64,000 bases of DNA, taken from contig JAIDHX010000035.1 in the NCBI GenBank assembly GCA_029053015.1, positions 1 through 64,000 on the forward strand. Reading direction: 5' to 3'. Made by a program: the position numbers and the translations under genes. Source of the DNA: Lachnospiraceae bacterium. GTDB lineage: Bacteria > Bacillota > Clostridia > Lachnospirales > Lachnospiraceae. The notes beneath the pieces are model-generated. The model was given only the letters and a program-made list of their open reading frames with translations, was not told the origin of the DNA and did not search any database. Below are positions 7,855 to 15,857 of this stretch, in pieces (the stretch's first letter is position 1; each line of letters opens with the position of its first letter).

Positions 7855-9306
7855 TCAGTAACCATTGCTTCCGACAATATGGTAGCTTTTGCCGTCCGCC
7901 CCACGGTAAATAAGGGAAGCAGTCAGACTGTCTATACAGCCATCCATGCGAAAATTTTTGTTTCCGGGCGTTTGCCGTATATCCATTTCCATGATATCCA
8001 TCAGTCTGTAGGTAGTCGTCTGCTTATCCTGCAGGCAGAGCAAAATCCGAAGATAATCATTGTAGCTTAAGCCGCTTGTCTCTTTTTCTTCCTCAGTACT
8101 CCCACCAAAGTCAAAAATAGCTTCCAGACCATAATGCCAGTCCGCTTCCGATTTCAACAGCGGCACCCTGCCTCCCTTTAATAGCATTGAAACATCATAG
8201 AGACTCTCCGCCATTGCCCATGTAAGGATAAGTACCGTCACAAACACCGGCTCCGCTTCCGGTATTGTCAGAAGCGCCGCTATGATAGCTGCCGCAGATT
8301 TGACTATCATGCATTTTTCTTCGCTGGACAGCAGGTGTATCAAATTTGCCGCAGCCCTGATTCCAAGCAGTTTATACACAACACTTTTTAAATTTTCCAA
8401 ATCACTGGATTTTCCTGAAAGAATATATTCTGTCTGATACTTGAGAAGGCTGTCTTCTTTTTCCTGATTGTAACGCCCGGTGTACGCCAATATGTATTCA
8501 TGGAAGATAAGCTGCTCCCAAAAACCATCTTCAAAAGTAACGGCCGGATTCATTCCCGTTCCCTGCAGAAGCTGCCTTGACGAGAGATACTGCTGTTCAT
8601 TGATTTTACAGGTGGAAAGCTTGTCAAGCTCTTTTACCACAAAACTCAACACACCGGCCTCCCAGATGGATACCACCTTATTACCCAAATCCTTTGCCGT
8701 TTCACTTTCATCACCGCCGTTCTCAAGAAATGCATCCCATTCCTCCAACTGTTTTACGCTTTTTTCCCGCTCCTGCAGCACATCCCGGGTGTCCAGTCCA
8801 TACTCCCGAGTGGTGTTTACCCAGTTTTCTATCTGTTTCAAATAGCTGATTCCCACTCGCTGGTACATCACGTCCACCGCCTGCCTTCTGAGCACAGCAC
8901 CTCCATCGTCTGACGCCGCTGAAACCGCCGTAATATCGATTCCTTCCACTTCCAGTTTCAGGAGATTACGGTATAATGCCTGAAGAAAAATTTCTTCCCC
9001 GCCCAGATTATAAGCTATGTAATCCTGAAGGTGCGACGCCGTCTGGTAGTAGGACGCATTTGCAGTTCCATAGGAAGTGTCTATAAAAAACAAATCATAT
9101 TGCCTTAACAATTCCCTGTGATATTCAGCCAGAATACTATCCATTCCGATATCCGTCACACATTCGATTTCCATGCGTCTGCTGTTTTCCCGTGCACCTA
9201 ACACAAGCATCAGGCACAGGGAAAGCATAATCGACAAAATCAGCGACAAAAATACGGTCAGATATCCATCTGCTTCTCTTCTTTGGGTTGTCTTCCGCTT
9301 CTTCAT
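7855..9306 (-). CDS. DUF5702 (TadG-like) Tad locus protein
   Basis: The 483-residue protein starts with a basic segment and DGYLTVFLSLILSIMLSLCLMLV, a TadG/TadE-like membrane anchor without the +5 glutamate of true pseudopilins. The rest is an extracellular region with two further hydrophobic stretches near residues 335-365. Family membership is DUF5702, seen in clostridial Tad loci. A role in building or anchoring the pilus is inferred. No ribosome-binding site is visible, and the ATG lies 5 bases after the Flp stop, so translation is probably coupled to Flp. Confidence 0.7.
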   Translation of the reverse strand: MKKRKTTQRREADGYLTVFLSLILSIMLSLCLMLVLGARENSRRMEIECVTDIGMDSILAEYHRELLRQYDLFFIDTSYGTANASYYQTASHLQDYIAYNLGGEEIFLQALYRNLLKLEVEGIDITAVSAASDDGGAVLRRQAVDVMYQRVGISYLKQIENWVNTTREYGLDTRDVLQEREKSVKQLEEWDAFLENGGDESETAKDLGNKVVSIWEAGVLSFVVKELDKLSTCKINEQQYLSSRQLLQGTGMNPAVTFEDGFWEQLIFHEYILAYTGRYNQEKEDSLLKYQTEYILSGKSSDLENLKSVVYKLLGIRAAANLIHLLSSEEKCMIVKSAAAIIAALLTIPEAEPVFVTVLILTWAMAESLYDVSMLLKGGRVPLLKSEADWHYGLEAIFDFGGSTEEEKETSGLSYNDYLRILLCLQDKQTTTYRLMDIMEMDIRQTPGNKNFRMDGCIDSLTASLIYRGADGKSYHIVGSNGY

Positions 9307-9311
9307 ATGCG

Positions 9312-9494
9312 TTACATCTTATCAATCTGGGACGTGATTTTAGAAAACAGCGCCTGCACAATGGCGGTTATTTGATTTTTAAACAGAATCACCAGACCTA
9401 CCAGTACCACAATAATCAGAATCACCTCCACCGTTCCCATACCATCTTCTTCCCTCAAAAAATCGCGAAAACCTTTTACTTTTTGTTTCTCCAT
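9312..9494 (-). CDS. Flp-type major pilin (Flp1-like)
   Basis: This 60-residue prepilin has the Flp pattern: a charged leader ending in EEDG, cleavage after G, then MGTVEVILIIVVLVGLVILF with E at +5, and a short C-terminal tail. It is the likely structural subunit of the pilus fibre. AAGGAG lies 7 bases before the ATG. It sits between TadC and the DUF5702 gene in the same transcript. The size is typical. Confidence 0.85.
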   Translation of the reverse strand: MEKQKVKGFRDFLREEDGMGTVEVILIIVVLVGLVILFKNQITAIVQALFSKITSQIDKM

Positions 9495-9551
9495 ATTGTT
9501 CTCCTTTTCCCCGCATAAGCGGTTTTCTCATCTTATTCAGTCATTAAGTTA

Positions 9552-10886
9552 CTAAAATGAAAGAAATGCCGGCACCATAATGAATACCATTGTCATTCCC
9601 ATCATAAGCAGCATCGGAAACAGCAGCTTTGTCCCCATTTCCTCACCTGCCCTTTTTATCTGTGCTGCATGCTCTTCCATTGCCAGAAAAGCTTCCTGCC
9701 TGAGTTGAAACAACAATGCCGCATTTCCTTTCCGCAGATTCTGCACCAACAGCGTTGTAAGCCTGATATACCGCTGCAGCCTTATCCTCTTTCCGAATCT
9801 TTCATACGCTTCCGCTTCGGAAATGCCCCCTTCCATCTCATGGCAGGTAAACTGCATCTCCTCATATACGGGATTCACCGGCTTATTTTTTACGCCTTCC
9901 CCGGCCACCTTTTCCCATGCACCTTTCAGGTTCATGCCCGCTCCCAGATACAGGGACAACTTACTGATTACAGTCGGATACTCTCCTGCAATCTGCTCTT
10001 TTCTGAGGGCTGCCTTTTTTTGTAACTCCCTGTCATGTAGTATCCACACTGCAAACGCTCCTGCCAGCGTAAGTAAAAAAATATTCCGGCCGGCATGTTC
10101 CGTCCTTTCTGTCCATACCACTTTTTCTCCCTCAATTACCTCAGGCAGAATCACCTTGTCATAATAGGGATTTTCCTCCTCCGCCTGCTTTAACAGGTTT
10201 GCAGCCTTTTCGTCAAACGTTTCCTCTAGGGCAGGACATATATTGGCATAAAAAATGTGCTCCCTGACAAAGTCATAATATTCCGCCCGCAAAGTAAGCT
10301 GTACCGGCTTTGACGGCTGCGCAAGATCCTTTACCTCCTGCCACTTCGCTATCCTTCCGCTGTTTGTCACATACCTGTAATCGCCGCTCTCCCACGACAA
10401 TACAAATGGATAGCCTTCTATTTGCTGCATAAGCTGTAAGTCGTTATGAATGTTGTCCCACGAATCATTTTCACCCAATGCGGTTTTAACTGCCGCCTGC
10501 AGCATATCTTCATACAGCGCTTCCAGTTCTCCGTCCCGAAACCGACTTTCCCGCACCGTAATTTCTGTATCTATTTTTTCTCCATTTTCCCGCTTTGCAG
10601 TAAGCAGAACTGTTTTTTCTTTTCCTCCCTGCTCCGCCCGCAGTATATAACTATTGTTCACAAGGAACCCTCTGTTGCTGCCACTTATCCACAATACAAG
10701 TGCCGTTATGCTACCGACAGACAGGATTGTCAACACCTTTTGCAGCCTTCCTGTTTCATACCGCCGTTTCAGACTGCTCTCCGATGCATTCGGATAAAGC
10801 TGCACCAGTATATCCATCGATTTTGCATTGCTGTTTTTTCTTTTTGGCAGAAAATCATAGAGTAAACCCGCTATTTTATGAAACAT
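9552..10886 (-). CDS. TadC-like inner membrane platform protein (T2SS F family)
   Basis: The 444-residue protein has an N-terminal membrane helix, a long extracellular insertion (about residues 75-270), a second helix near 275, a cytoplasmic GspF-like helical domain, and a C-terminal helix GTKLLFPMLLMMGMTMVFIMVP. This C-terminal F domain forms the platform with TadB and connects to the TadA ATPase. The long extracellular insertion is larger than in ordinary TadC. GAGG lies 7 bases upstream of the ATG, and the TadB stop is 9 bases away. Confidence 0.8.
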   Translation of the reverse strand: MFHKIAGLLYDFLPKRKNSNAKSMDILVQLYPNASESSLKRRYETGRLQKVLTILSVGSITALVLWISGSNRGFLVNNSYILRAEQGGKEKTVLLTAKRENGEKIDTEITVRESRFRDGELEALYEDMLQAAVKTALGENDSWDNIHNDLQLMQQIEGYPFVLSWESGDYRYVTNSGRIAKWQEVKDLAQPSKPVQLTLRAEYYDFVREHIFYANICPALEETFDEKAANLLKQAEEENPYYDKVILPEVIEGEKVVWTERTEHAGRNIFLLTLAGAFAVWILHDRELQKKAALRKEQIAGEYPTVISKLSLYLGAGMNLKGAWEKVAGEGVKNKPVNPVYEEMQFTCHEMEGGISEAEAYERFGKRIRLQRYIRLTTLLVQNLRKGNAALLFQLRQEAFLAMEEHAAQIKRAGEEMGTKLLFPMLLMMGMTMVFIMVPAFLSF

Positions 10887-10895
10887 ACGCCATCC

Positions 10896-11714
10896 TCACA
10901 ATATCTTCTTGCAAATCCGCCTCGACAGGCAATAGGCTGTCAGATAAACCGCAAGACAGCCCGTCATGACAGCAACCCCCAAAGCATTGTGATATAACAC
11001 GTCGAAAAAACCTCTGTTTCCTGCCTCTATGTAGCAAACCAGCAAAAACGGCATGATATTCATCACTCGCTGCTCCAACACCCTTCCACTGATTATTGTC
11101 TGGATTTCCTGCTGTCCGGCTATTCTCTCACCAATCAGATTTGCCGTTGACTGGATCACCTCCGGCAGATTGCCTCCGCTTTGTCTGGCAATGGTAAAAA
11201 CCTCCCCAAACTCCCTGATGCTTGCACAACCACTTCTCTTTCCAAGCTCCTGCAGCAGCTTTTCTAACGGCACATTATTGCACAATCCTTTTTTTATTCT
11301 GTAAAGCTCAGTAAGCATAAGACTCTTTTTCCCATACAGCGGTACAATATCCTGTACACATTCGGCAAAAGCATTGTCCACCGAATATCCTGCCCTCAGA
11401 TTTGCGGCAACCGACATAATACAGTCCTTAAACTCTGCCTCCAGCTTTTTCTTCTGCTTTTCACCCTGCTCCTTCTGAAATGAGAGATAGGCATATATGC
11501 CGGCCGGGCACAGAAAAACAGCTGCCCAAAGGCTCCGGTAAAAGAACAAGGCTAAAAATAGGGTAATACCAAGACTGAGGCTAAGATACAGAAGTTTTTC
11601 CCTTCCTGAAAAATAGTATATTTCATAATTTGGCGTTCCCCTCGCTTTGGCCAGAAAAAACTGTCTTTTTCGACTGCGATACAGCGATACCTGCTGCCTC
11701 AAGCTTATGCCCAT
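10896..11714 (-). CDS. TadB-like inner membrane platform protein (T2SS F family)
   Basis: Two N-terminal transmembrane helices (about residues 36-70) precede a cytoplasmic F domain with the usual LRAGYSVDNAFAEC motif, and C-terminal helices follow. It pairs with TadC in the assembly platform. The ATG at 11714 is supported by GGAGG 8 bases upstream, although it lies inside the 3' end of tadA. The 92-base overlap is therefore real and implies translational coupling. Confidence 0.82.
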   Translation of the reverse strand: MGISLRQQVSLYRSRKRQFFLAKARGTPNYEIYYFSGREKLLYLSLSLGITLFLALFFYRSLWAAVFLCPAGIYAYLSFQKEQGEKQKKKLEAEFKDCIMSVAANLRAGYSVDNAFAECVQDIVPLYGKKSLMLTELYRIKKGLCNNVPLEKLLQELGKRSGCASIREFGEVFTIARQSGGNLPEVIQSTANLIGERIAGQQEIQTIISGRVLEQRVMNIMPFLLVCYIEAGNRGFFDVLYHNALGVAVMTGCLAVYLTAYCLSRRICKKIL

Positions 11715-12882
11715 GCCTTAAACCTCCTTCCTTTTCCAGTTTTCCCAACACTTTTCCGGCATCATCAGATCCGCTTTCCCTAAACCGATAAAGCGTATGC
11801 AAGTGTATTTCGCCTTCTGCACAGCCGTCAAGTTCCGAAATTTCCAATACCCGCCTGCTCTTGTCCCGCAGTCTGCCCAGATGCACCACAATGTCAATTC
11901 CTGATGCAATCTGCTGCTTTACCGCAGACAAAGGTAACTCCATCCCCATCAGTATCATAGTTTCCAGCCTGCTCAGCATATCGGCGGCGCTGTTGGCATG
12001 TCCTGTGGACATGGAGCCGTCATGCCCCGTGTTAAATGCCGTCATCATATCCAGCGCTTCCCCGCCGCGCACTTCCCCCACGATAATGCGGTCCGGCCGC
12101 ATACGCAAAGCTGTCCTGATTAAATCCCTGATACCGACGGCATTACAGCCCTCCACATTCTCATTTCTCGTTTCCATACGCACTAAATTGGGGATTCCCT
12201 GTATCTGCAGCTCCGCACTGTCCTCAATGGTGATGATACGCTCGTCGGAGGGGATAAATCCGGAGAGCACATTGAGGAAGGTTGTCTTTCCCGATCCTGT
12301 TCCGCCGCTGATAAAAATATTGAAGCCTGCGCGTACCCAGTCCGTAAGCTCTGCCGCTGCTTCTTCACTGATACTGCCCCATTGTATCAGCTGCTCCATG
12401 GTAACCGCCTTGTTGGGAAAACGCCTTATGGTCACAATCGGTCCGTTTATGGCGATAGGATTCAAAACCACATTCACTCTGCTGCCGTCCGGCAGCCTCG
12501 CGTCCACAATCGGAGAAGCCTCATTGACAGAGCGGTTACAGCCCGCCACAATTCTCTGTATGACATGCAGAAGCTTTTCTCCTGATTCAAAATGCCTGTC
12601 CAAACTTTGAATCTGTCCCTCCCGCTCTACAAAAACCGCATTTGGCCCGTTTATCATAATTTCCGTAATGCTGTCATCCTCCAACAATGACTGCAGGATA
12701 TCCAGCCGCCGCAGAGAACAAAAGATTTCATGCTTAAGCTGCTGCCGCTGCTGCACCGTCCAGAGTCTCATTCCCTCTTCCTGTAAAAGCAGATTGTCTA
12801 TCTGTTCCTTCACCTCATCATCTGCAAGCTCTCTGGAGTAATCCATTTTATCCAGAAGCTGCTGTTCCAGCTTTTGTTTCAT
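11623..12882 (-). CDS. tadA: TadA/CpaF-type pilus assembly ATPase
   Basis: The 419-residue secretion ATPase powers Flp pilus assembly. It carries a Walker A motif GGTGSGKTT at about residues 193-201, the ITIEDSAELQI Walker B region, and the Asp/His boxes MRPDRIIVGEVRG and STGHANS. The N-terminal domain (1-150) is typical of CpaF. GGGAGG precedes the ATG. The C-terminal end GKVLGKLEKEGGLRHGH still aligns with the family pattern, so the overlap with tadB is not a frameshift. It would hydrolyse ATP on the cytoplasmic side of the TadB/TadC platform. Confidence 0.9.
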   Translation of the reverse strand: MKQKLEQQLLDKMDYSRELADDEVKEQIDNLLLQEEGMRLWTVQQRQQLKHEIFCSLRRLDILQSLLEDDSITEIMINGPNAVFVEREGQIQSLDRHFESGEKLLHVIQRIVAGCNRSVNEASPIVDARLPDGSRVNVVLNPIAINGPIVTIRRFPNKAVTMEQLIQWGSISEEAAAELTDWVRAGFNIFISGGTGSGKTTFLNVLSGFIPSDERIITIEDSAELQIQGIPNLVRMETRNENVEGCNAVGIRDLIRTALRMRPDRIIVGEVRGGEALDMMTAFNTGHDGSMSTGHANSAADMLSRLETMILMGMELPLSAVKQQIASGIDIVVHLGRLRDKSRRVLEISELDGCAEGEIHLHTLYRFRESGSDDAGKVLGKLEKEGGLRHGHKLEAAGIAVSQSKKTVFSGQSEGNAKL

Positions 12883-12895
12883 GCAAACCTCCCTT

Positions 12896-13900
12896 CTACG
12901 CCGCGCCTAAATCTTCCCTTATCAGCTTTCGTATGTATCTCGCCAGTTCCCCGACGGTGTACTGTTCGATTCTTTCCGGAAGATGTTCAAACTGTGGCAG
13001 CAGCTCTTTCCGCGTTTTTTCCAGCACTTCTTCATACTCATAGGCACGCAGAAGCTCTTCATACTGCGCCAGTTTTGCTCTGGCGCGCTCATCTTCCCGT
13101 ATGATTGTGTAGATTCTGTCGCACATACACAATATTTCAAAGGTTCCCTGAATACTCTCGCTCAAATCCAGAATGATATAATCATACCCTCCCGTCTTTG
13201 CAATTCTCTCAATCAACGCTTCCCACTCCTTCGCGCTTACATATATCAGATTTTGCCCGGCATAGGCCGGCGGAATATAATAAAGCCCGCCGATTTTCAG
13301 TGTCATGGACTGCAACCTGTAAAAAAACTTTTCTTCCTGCTCTCTTCCGAAATACAACAGTGCCGTCAAATCTCCCCTCACATTCTTGTCCAATAACTGG
13401 TTCCATCCGGCATAATGCTCGAAGCTGATATACAAGGTCTTTTTCTTCTCCGCCAGAGCCTGTCCCAGTGTCAGGGCAAAGGAAGTCTGCAAACACCTTC
13501 TGACGGGTGAATACAGCCCGATAAGCTTTGCCTTTTTTCCCGTATCCAGCCGTTTCTCCTCTGCCATGACAAAATCCGTGTAGTCATTCATCAGCTCGTA
13601 CCAGATATTTTCAGCCTTCTGGTATTTATCAATATTCCTGATATTTTCTCCCCTAATTGTCCCGCTTTCATTCAGAAGCAGCGTTTTTCCGGCCGCCAGC
13701 GCTGATACTTCGTAGGTAAAATCCGATTCCGATACCAGGAGAACGTCTATCTGTTCCGCTTTCCCAAACTCCAGAAGCTTATTCACCTCTGAATAAGCGT
13801 GAAGCGCAAAGGGAAATTCCTCCCTGCCCTTTAAAAATTCCGCAAGACTATCCAAATAATCTTTTTCACTGTCACATAATGCCAATATTCTTTTTTTCAC
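12896..13900 (-). CDS. TadZ/CpaE-like protein with degenerate nucleotide-binding loop
   Basis: The 334-residue protein sits where TadZ is found, directly upstream of tadA. The N-terminal 110 residues resemble an atypical receiver domain. The second half reads as a MinD/ParA-like ATPase fold: IGLYSPVRRCLQTSFALTLG takes the place of the P-loop, and YDYIILDLSES is the second-strand motif. The canonical GKT/S lysine pattern is missing, so ATP binding may be weak or lost. TadZ proteins place the pilus machine at a cell site. The start is GTG at 13900 with GGAGG 5 bases upstream. Confidence 0.7.
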   Translation of the reverse strand: MKKRILALCDSEKDYLDSLAEFLKGREEFPFALHAYSEVNKLLEFGKAEQIDVLLVSESDFTYEVSALAAGKTLLLNESGTIRGENIRNIDKYQKAENIWYELMNDYTDFVMAEEKRLDTGKKAKLIGLYSPVRRCLQTSFALTLGQALAEKKKTLYISFEHYAGWNQLLDKNVRGDLTALLYFGREQEEKFFYRLQSMTLKIGGLYYIPPAYAGQNLIYVSAKEWEALIERIAKTGGYDYIILDLSESIQGTFEILCMCDRIYTIIREDERARAKLAQYEELLRAYEYEEVLEKTRKELLPQFEHLPERIEQYTVGELARYIRKLIREDLGAA

Positions 13901-13913
13901 ACTGTCCTCCTTT

Positions 13914-14480
13914 TTAATGCGTCACACAAAGGTACAATAGAAACCCCAGCAGCATGGGGCCTGTCATATGCAGTCCGCTTTTTTTCTTCTCAAAGACAAT
14001 TCCGTTTTGATAAAATAAAAGCTTTCCGTTTTTCGCCACATCAGCGACGTACAAACAAAAATAATGGATTCTTTCCCGCAGATTTCCAAGAAAAAGCATT
14101 TTGAGCAATGCAGCGGCAGCAGAAAGTGACAGACTGAATGAGAAAAAAATGAGGCAATCCTTTTCCGCAAGAAACGCGGCGGACATACAATAAAGTTTTA
14201 CATCTCCCGCCCCCAGCATCCCAAGCATGTAGAGCGGATATAAGAGAATCAGGACAAGAAGTATCCTAACACACAGCAGTCCAATGCTGTTTTGTGCTGC
14301 CTGATAACCACATGCAAGAAGCAGTCCTGTAAGAATCAGGGCATTGGGGATTTTATCCTTGCGGTAGTCAAAAAAACAGGCCGGCACCAACCATAATAAA
14401 AGTGCGTAAATAGAACTTACCTCCTTCTTTTGTTTTACTCCAGCGCAAATAACCGCGCAGGTTTCTTTTATCAATAACAT
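13914..14480 (-). CDS. Prepilin peptidase, A24 family, first gene of the Tad operon
   Basis: This membrane protein carries the A24 catalytic aspartates in CFFDYRKDKIPN and MLGAGDVKL. It would remove prepilin leaders. The ATG at 14480 gives 188 residues but has no clear ribosome-binding site. A strong AAGGAGG at 14420-14426 instead stands 8 bases before an in-frame ATT at 14411, which would start the protein right at the first membrane helix, as in most family members. The true start is therefore uncertain. A promoter lies 77 bases upstream. Confidence 0.78.
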   Translation of the reverse strand: MLLIKETCAVICAGVKQKKEVSSIYALLLWLVPACFFDYRKDKIPNALILTGLLLACGYQAAQNSIGLLCVRILLVLILLYPLYMLGMLGAGDVKLYCMSAAFLAEKDCLIFFSFSLSLSAAAALLKMLFLGNLRERIHYFCLYVADVAKNGKLLFYQNGIVFEKKKSGLHMTGPMLLGFLLYLCVTH

Positions 14481-14556
14481 AAGGTGTCAGAGATGATTCA
14501 TCTCGCGAACTGTGATAATGGATACCTGCAACAGACCGTTACAGATTGTAAATTGG

Positions 14557-14585
14557 ATTATATACGCAACTTTTTAGTTTGTCCA
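14557..14585 (-). promoter_or_regulatory. Main promoter of the Tad operon
   Basis: TGGACA (14580-14585), 17 bases, TATAAT (14557-14562) on the minus strand. The leader carries an exact dyad GAGATGA-T-TCATCTC at 14490-14504, just ahead of the first ATG, which could be an operator or RNA structure. Confidence 0.7.
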
Positions 14586-14621
14586 GTTGTATTTTTCAAA
14601 AAAATGATTTTTGGTAAATTT

Positions 14622-14894
14622 TTACATAGTTTTATAAAAATGGATACCATAAAGCATGGCAAGCCCAGGAAATCCAAGCAATCCCGATGTCAAAACAGTA
14701 ACAGGATTTAACCCTATCAGGCTGACCATACCTGCCTTCTGCATAGCCACATTGATAAAAAATATTGCCAGAGTTCCCACTACTGCACGCAGAATAAAAT
14801 TTAAAAGCCATTCTGCGCGCCGCCTCATTGCACCCAGCAGCAGAACGCAAGCACATGCTCCCACTATAAATAAAGTACCTGTCTGTCCTTCCAT
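14622..14894 (-). CDS. bofA: BofA family protein (pro-sigma-K processing inhibitor-like)
   Basis: The 90-residue membrane protein ends in LIGLNPVTVLTSGLLGFPGL, the BofA signature. In Bacillus, BofA holds the SpoIVFB protease inactive until sigma-K must be processed during sporulation. Two or three hydrophobic segments fill the protein. The start at 14894 is set by GAGGGAG 5-8 bases upstream, and the longer frame to 14939 lacks a site. A yaaL homologue lies 198 bases away on the opposite strand, while in Bacillus the two are tandem. Whether this organism sporulates cannot be told from the window. Confidence 0.8.
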   Translation of the reverse strand: MEGQTGTLFIVGACACVLLLGAMRRRAEWLLNFILRAVVGTLAIFFINVAMQKAGMVSLIGLNPVTVLTSGLLGFPGLAMLYGIHFYKTM

Positions 14895-15092
14895 ATTTGC
14901 TCCCTCGCATATCGCCGGTCTTACCTGCGGTACTGCCAAATAGACTCTCTATAATCTATGCTGCGAAAAACGGCAGTATTCTTAAAAGGATTTTATTGTC
15001 ATTTTAACCAAAAATTGTATTTATGGGAATATTTCGGCATCTTACGGCTATAATTTAATAATAAGGAAATCTATATCGATAAAGGAGTGCCT

Positions 15093-15386
15093 ATGAAAGT
15101 ATTATTTCGACAGGAACGTTCTGAAACCATACCGGTAGAAGAAGACTTCTCCTGCCCCACCCTGCAGGAAGACATAGAAAAAACCCGTTATGCGCTCGAA
15201 ATCGCATATGCGGGTTTTGACAATGCAACCAATTTTGACTTAATTGACTGCTATATATACGAGGTAAACTCTCTTTTAAAAAGATATAAATATCTTACAG
15301 AGCTTGCCGCTGCCGAAAAACAGACTGTACCGGAACTACGCCCGGAATCCCCGATTCGCGCCCTGATCGGCCAGGTTTTCGGATAA
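15093..15386 (+). CDS. YaaL-like DUF2508 protein
   Basis: The 97-residue cytoplasmic protein contains DIEKTRYALEIAYAGFDNAT and YIYEVNSLLKRYKYL, the helical core of DUF2508 (Bacillus YaaL). Its function is unknown. It commonly neighbours bofA and recR. The ATG at 15093 is preferred over an upstream GTG (15087) because AAAGGAG ends 5 bases before the ATG and overlaps the GTG. Its last 51 bases overlap the 3' end of fliS on the opposite strand. Confidence 0.8.
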   Translation: MKVLFRQERSETIPVEEDFSCPTLQEDIEKTRYALEIAYAGFDNATNFDLIDCYIYEVNSLLKRYKYLTELAAAEKQTVPELRPESPIRALIGQVFG

Positions 15387-15812
15387 ACTGTTTTTCCCAT
15401 AGGTCAGCCCTGCGTATACTGTCTGGGAATTCTGCATAACCGGACCTGAAGTATCCTGTCCGGCAAGTTCCCGATACGCTTCAAGAAGCTTACTGATAAC
15501 ACTGCGTATATGCATAAGCGGCTCCTTTTCTTTTCTTGCGTCCGCTTTTGTCAGCTCCCTGTTACAGTATAAGTACAGGGAGAGCAGCCGCGCTGCCAGT
15601 TCATAATCAAGATTCAGGGAAGCAATCAGCTCACCAAAGCAGCTCCGCACCTTGCGGAGCGCTTCCCTGAATTCTGTTATATTACCCGCTTCTAAAGCCA
15701 CTTCAGCATCTTCCATATATCCCAGAACAATTTCATATAAAATGACTATCAACTCGGTTTTGTTTGCCTGTGTGATACGCAGTGTGAACTGCTGTTTACG
15801 TTCCCGTGTCAT
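15336..15812 (-). CDS. fliS: FliS-like flagellin export chaperone
   Basis: The 158-residue protein is mostly helical and starts with FTLRITQANKTELIVILYE, matching FliS proteins, which hold flagellin unfolded in the cytoplasm and hand it to the flagellar export gate. The flagellin gene lies 45 bases upstream, which supports the call. FliS is usually about 125-135 residues. The extra 25-30 C-terminal residues coincide with the antisense overlap with yaaL and are probably not part of the fold. Confidence 0.8.
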   Translation of the reverse strand: MTRERKQQFTLRITQANKTELIVILYEIVLGYMEDAEVALEAGNITEFREALRKVRSCFGELIASLNLDYELAARLLSLYLYCNRELTKADARKEKEPLMHIRSVISKLLEAYRELAGQDTSGPVMQNSQTVYAGLTYGKNSLSENLADQGANRGFRA

Positions 15813-15857
15813 ACTACCTCACATTCTGCCGCATAAGCGGCACAGCACAATATTTGT

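Noticed and set aside
11623..11714. Frameshift at the tadA 3' end
   Set aside because: Both products keep family-like sequence through the overlap and tadB has its own strong ribosome-binding site.
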